The notes under the pieces are model-generated. The model was not told where the DNA came from, made no database searches, and saw nothing but the letters and a program-made list of their open reading frames with translations. A program made the position numbers and the translations under genes. From Liolophura sinensis (taxonomy: Eukaryota; Mollusca; Polyplacophora; Chitonida; Chitonidae), in contig NC_088300.1 of NCBI RefSeq assembly GCF_032854445.1, forward strand, positions 34,577,608 to 34,641,607: a stretch of DNA of 64,000 nt. Reading direction: 5' to 3'. This document shows positions 59,641 through 64,000 of the stretch, piece by piece (the first letter of the stretch is position 1; every line of letters begins with the position of its first letter).

Positions 59641-60711
59641 AGGCCAACTCCAGTCAGTCTGTCTGTTGCATGCATCGGGTCGTAAGCGCTCGTATATGGT
59701 GAAATAACAATGTGACTAAACCTAAATCGGCGCTACTGTAATTCATAAAACTTTTCGCATGTTTGCAAGGTGTTAATTCAAACGTATTCTTAAGGCTTTA
59801 TTCTGTGTTGACTAAGAAGATCATACTTTTTGTTTAGCCCTGAAATTAGCCAATCCAACCAATGTAGTTTTGTCTCCGAAATCTAATTATAAATGTGCGT
59901 AAATTGCACTGAAATTTACTCTTTCATATGTGAAAAAGTTGAGGAATAAGGTTAGTTGTACTCGGTCCGCTGTGGTTTTTTGACAGTGTCAGAAATCTAC
60001 GACTAGCTGGTTTCAACTGTGTGCAATCGCGGTGTGGCCATTTTAGAAGAGTTGCAATGAACTGTTATTCAACTTTCGTTATGGTTCATCTGAAACTTCA
60101 TCAAAATGCCCCAGACAGACATTTTCTGGTTGGAAGTCTGAGATAAAAAAAAGTGTTATCAATAGTCGTTAGCTGTGTGTGGTACAATCTTTAGGCGGTA
60201 TGACCATCGGTGGCGGAGACAAACTCTGTCTGGTAAACTGAGTTTGAATAAAGCCGTTCTGTACTGATATAGTGGTAATGTCAAAACGTTCAAAACGTGC
60301 TGACAAACAATGCATAACGTCTTCCCATGACCCGTTATTACTGGCGGGTGTTTAAAAAACACTACAGTTTTTCCGATAAACAATCGATACGCAATATACC
60401 CTTCAACATACTCTGCTATCCTTATTTGTAAATCTACCCCCGCCGCCGCCATGCTCTGGGGCCGCTCTGATTGTAATTGCAATAGCAAACACAGTCAAAT
60501 AATAACACGGAATATCAGCTAAAGTACACAAAAAAATAACAGCAGCCAACAAAATTAATAATTTTTTTTCGTTTCTCAAAAATATTTACTGAATACGTTT
60601 GTAGCAAAAGAAGGTGAATTAGTGGTTCCATTATTGATTTCAACCTGCATGTACATGGGGTTTGGGATCAAATGTAATTAAAAAGAATGATTAGGGGGAA
60701 ATCTGCTGAAT
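59641..60711. other. no gene recognised
   Basis: Intergenic DNA between the isthmin upstream repeats and the 3' end of the TRMT61A-like gene. Confidence 0.45.
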
Positions 60712-63700
60712 TCAAGTGTCCACGGGATAAAGTGTAGCAAATGTCAAAAACCCAGTGTGCCCTCTACGGGTCAGTGCCGATTCTGACTGAAAAGAAAAAG
60801 TTCTTGCTTCTTTCACGCCAATTAAGTCTAAATAATATTCACGAGTTTTTCCTTTTTTATTGCTCGCCTCTTCCACTATTTCTGGACACTCTTCACCCAA
60901 GATGTCAGCAGGTACTTCCTGTTCACCCTCTGTTTCACAAATGATATCGCTCTCTGGGGCGCCGGAGTTATCTCCCTTCCCTGTAGCCATACTACCATCT
61001 CTCTCGGCTACTAGTAGGTATTCTCCATCAATTTTAACTTTCTTGGCCTCTTCGGGACAGTCTTTCTCATGTTTCACCTCCCTCTTTAATGGCTTCCCAG
61101 GGTTTTCAGTCTTGTGTTCAAAACCCAGATAGGGAATGCTCATATGGTTTATTTTAACTTCACAACTCTTCTCCGTACATTCGATAGTACGGATATCGTA
61201 AAAGCCGTGCTGTTTCAAAGCCTCACAAGTTTTCTGGGTTTGCTCAATGCTGAGTGAAAATGAGCAAAACCTACCTCCTGAAAAGAAATTACAACAAAAA
61301 CAATCATAATCCTCATACCACCATATAACTGAAAAACTCTGACTATGCCATTAAACACCAATCAAATGAATATATAAATGGATATCTTATTTTCACTTTT
61401 TTTCCCCTTCATACTGCACACATTTACCTGTGTTGCTAGAGTTAGCGTGTGACTGTTGACGACAGAAATGTTACAGCCAGATCAAGACACGTTATGCACC
61501 CTATAAAACGCAAATGTGAAACTGCTAATGTTACACTACCAGTAAGTAAAAACTTCTACGTATCACAACAAATTTTTACCCCTCCAGACCATTCAATTAA
61601 GATGTAAGACAAGTGACCTTAGTCAATGCACCAGAAGTTTCAAAATACAAAAAAACAACAATCTCAGAAAACTGTATCACTTTTAAACACTAAATTTCTT
61701 TCTTTGCTTAGGATTAAGTAACATCGGATTATCTACCAAAAACTGACAAACTATTCATGATGTTTCTGAAATATTTTTGGGACAAAATTAAGCATATCAG
61801 CACAAGTCTTAGAGCTTTATGTTTTTATGTGCAGTTTTGCATTTGTTTGAAGAAAGCACAGTGTTTAAATGCCAAGAGTGAAGACAGAAGTGTTAACAGA
61901 TGTGTGGAGGTGGAAACAGTTTTTGGACAAGTTGAATAAAATTTGTCAGGGAGAAACAGAAAGAGAAAGAAAAAAAACAGCATAATATCTCAAACATCAT
62001 TACACAGACCTTGCGTTTTCAGAGCCTGTTTGGAATTGCCCACAACCAGCCACGGCTGATCAACATCGATAATGACAGCATCAGCCACATCGGTGAGACC
62101 AAATCCTTGCTGGCTGACATCCCGCTGTTCTACAGTCACATGACCATTAACACGGTGATGTTTAAATTCTTCTTGTAACTTTACTGCTTGCTCTTTGTCA
62201 TTTTCAAACAAATGGAGGTGACCGTCAGGCTGTATTGTTCTGATTAGGGCGCGAGACAATATCGTGATTGCAGTTCCTGCAGAGACAAACAACATCATCA
62301 TAAAGTCTTTGTGCATCATCAAGATAATACATACATGTGCTTTTAAGAACTTTTAAAACAGTTGCCACATGACATCAATACATGTATATGAAAACTTCAG
62401 GTCTTTAATGCAATGTAAGATAAAATATATTTGGAACCTGACAGAAAGTAAGGTACCAAAGCCATCATTAAAAATCTAAAAAAATAGTTTGTTGGGCTAA
62501 CCCAACTGACCCTCCAAAAAGTTTTAACAGGCCTTCTGATGAAATACCTTTGGCATTTTTTAACTCGATTCAATTTATTTAAAGTCCATCTATCTTTTTC
62601 ATTAGCCGCTAATAGCTACAATAAAAAAAATTCCCTGCTGACCTAACCTCTTTTTTCTGATTGGGCTGGAGTTAGTCCCAAAAAAGAAATGTTTTAATGA
62701 TGACCCATGCAGGTAAATGGCCCATGTGAATTCAAAAAATGTAAGAAAGAATTTACAAATTAAGCTGGCTTCCTCTTTGGTGCTACGTGGGAAGATTTGC
62801 AGGCAACCTGCGGATGGTTGTGGGTTTCCTCCAGGCTCTGCTCGGTTTCCACCCAACATAATGCTGGCCGTCGTCATATAAGTGAAATATTCTTGAGTAC
62901 CATGTAAAACACCAATCAAATAAATAAATAAATAAAATGTACAAATTAACAGCTGGTGACTAACCCCTCTCCCATCCCACCACTTTCAATATCCCCATAA
63001 ACAATTTGAGAATTTCAGTGCGATTTTTGATGTAAGCATCTGGGAAATTCTGCTCCATGCAGTATCTAAACCACTGACTTTAAAATAGATGTGTTAAACT
63101 CACATTGCTCTCTATAAGCTTAAATTTATGTGGATGATTCACTCAGCTCTCCCAACTCAAAAGTCTGATTCACTATACCCACTAACTCCAGTGGTTATTT
63201 CACTCTGACTTCTAATTTGACACGCTGATTGACTCTACCGTGTGATTTAAAAAGCTGATTGAATCTGCCCTAATACCTGAAGGCTTATTGACTCTGCCCT
63301 CTTATTTGACAGCCTGATTGACTAGGCCTGTACCATCGGATGAAACGCTGACTGACTCTAGCTACCATCTGATGAAACGCTGACTGATTTTGTCCTTTAA
63401 TTTGCAAGCCGATCCACTTGCCAAAAATGACAATACACAAAGTCAAACAAAAATTAACGGACGTCGGGGCAGATGGGCGTCAGATGTGCCCGGAGTACAA
63501 GCATAGACAGGGGAGACAACCTCTTAATAGATTATGTACTTTCACCTGATTCAACGACAACAGAACCTGGCTTGAGATCTAGTTGCAAGGATATTAAGCT
63601 TATGTCCGGGTTTCCCAAAACTCTGTAGCGGTGGGGTAGGTTAGCAGCCCAGAGTTCAGGTGTCGCGTGTAGGACGTGCACAAAGCCCTTTGGACACTCG

Positions 63701-63870
63701 ATTTTAGAGCCGTACTGGGCACCTATCAGGCTGGAGTGAGGCAGCTCTCCTAGCCGGGTCTGCAGAATTTCACCTCGTTTTACCGCCATTGCCAGCATGC
63801 TTGTCGTACTAAAGTAGAGAACAACGGTGTCGCCGACCTCAATGACTTTCTTATGGCCCCAAAAGCTCAT
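60712..63870 (-). CDS. TRMT61A-like: TRMT61A-like tRNA m1A58 methyltransferase subunit, three exons
   Basis: Exons 63546-63870, 62010-62276 and 60712-61277 give 1158 bp (385 aa). Both introns are phase 1, and the second uses a GTCTGT donor. The protein starts MSF like human TRMT61A and keeps VKRG, PHSSLIGAQYGSK, VHVLHATPELW, LPHRYRVL, IIRTI-like LIRTIQPDGHLH, RDVSQQGFG, VADAVIID, GGRFCSFS, EQTQKTC and C-terminal HTGFLTFATLYP. With TRMT6, this subunit makes 1-methyladenosine at position 58 of tRNA. The SAM loop is unusual: the human ESGTGSGS is ESGTAITI here, so the glycine motif is lost, and IIDVDQPW replaces LDIPSPW while keeping the Asp. An acidic/Lys-rich insert around residues 240-330 makes it longer than human (289 aa) and close to the length of the yeast protein. 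Introns hold a SINE and a tandem repeat. Confidence 0.92.
61278..62009. other. TRMT61A-like intron 2
   Basis: AT-rich intron. A small SINE tail (TTAAACACCAATCAAATGAA near 61345-61375) is the only repeat seen. Confidence 0.6.
62764..62939 (+). repeat. SINE family A, 5' truncated, with 10-bp target duplication
   Basis: Flanked by TACAAATTAA at 62754-62763 and 62940-62949. It starts at GCTGGCTTCCTCTTTGG and runs to AATAAATAAATAAAATG, so the tRNA-like head was lost at insertion. In intron 1 of the TRMT61A-like gene. Confidence 0.9.
63110..63415. repeat. Degenerate ~36-bp tandem repeat in intron 1
   Basis: About eight diverged copies containing GCTGATTGACTCTGCCCT and TTATTTGACAGCCTGATTGA. The copies near 63335-63390 are the closest pair (GATGAAACGCTGACTGA). 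Confidence 0.75.
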
Positions 63871-64000
63871 TCTAATGTGTATAATAGTCTTTCAAGGAAA
63901 AACATAACAACCTTCGTTCTCACCGCCACCATGTGCGAAGGTCACTTCCGGGCAACACAAAGTTGTCCCCCTTGATCTCATATATGCGGGAATAAAAGAT

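Noticed and set aside
63929-63980. GCCACCATG with perfect Kozak context near the window end
   Set aside because: The frame closes after 14 codons. It may be chance or an upstream ORF of a divergent transcript.

Overview
The window is nuclear DNA of a marine invertebrate, most likely a lophotrochozoan such as a mollusc or brachiopod. Genes have many short exons with GT/AG introns. Introns and intergenic DNA are full of tRNA-derived SINEs, MITE-like inverted-repeat elements and minisatellites. The animal-level call rests on the genes (isthmin, heparanase, cystatin, class A GPCR, TRMT61A). The lophotrochozoan call rests on my recollection of similar SINEs and is inference. I see no operons, bacterial genes, CRISPR arrays or rRNA/tRNA genes. 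Nearly all short open frames here are shadows or repeat-derived, so genes were found by splicing exons by eye and checking that intron phases agree.

Layout. 1-2865: SINE fragment, a 51-bp minisatellite and no recognised exon. 2866-6712 (+): the last four exons of a two-domain cystatin; its 5' end was not found. 6713-11216: repeats, including a SINE inserted inside another SINE. 11217-12269 (-): an intronless rhodopsin-like GPCR. 14299-20551 (+): a complete ten-exon heparanase-like gene (472 aa) with both catalytic glutamates but without the long linker that is excised from human heparanase. 23006-28452 (+): a decayed second heparanase lacking the nucleophile exon. 31588-32802 (-): a 404-codon open frame of unknown function with an RVxF-like motif. 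32803-48585: about 16 kb without a recognisable gene, only repeats and TIR elements. 48586-56113 (-): a complete six-exon isthmin gene (536 aa; signal peptide, TSP1, AMOP). 57030-58290: minisatellites upstream of isthmin. 60712-63870 (-): a three-exon TRMT61A-like tRNA m1A58 methyltransferase subunit (385 aa) with an altered SAM-binding loop.

Cooperation. These are independent eukaryotic genes. The cystatin (a cysteine protease inhibitor) and the heparanase (in mammals activated by cathepsin L) have related biology, but nothing here shows co-regulation, and the heparanase lacks the segment that cathepsin would remove. I did not find a clearly new multi-gene system. The most notable signals are a minisatellite that repeats the 5' splice site of the isthmin TSP1 exon, the linkerless heparanase next to a dead divergent paralogue, and the TRMT61A-like protein with a lost glycine motif.
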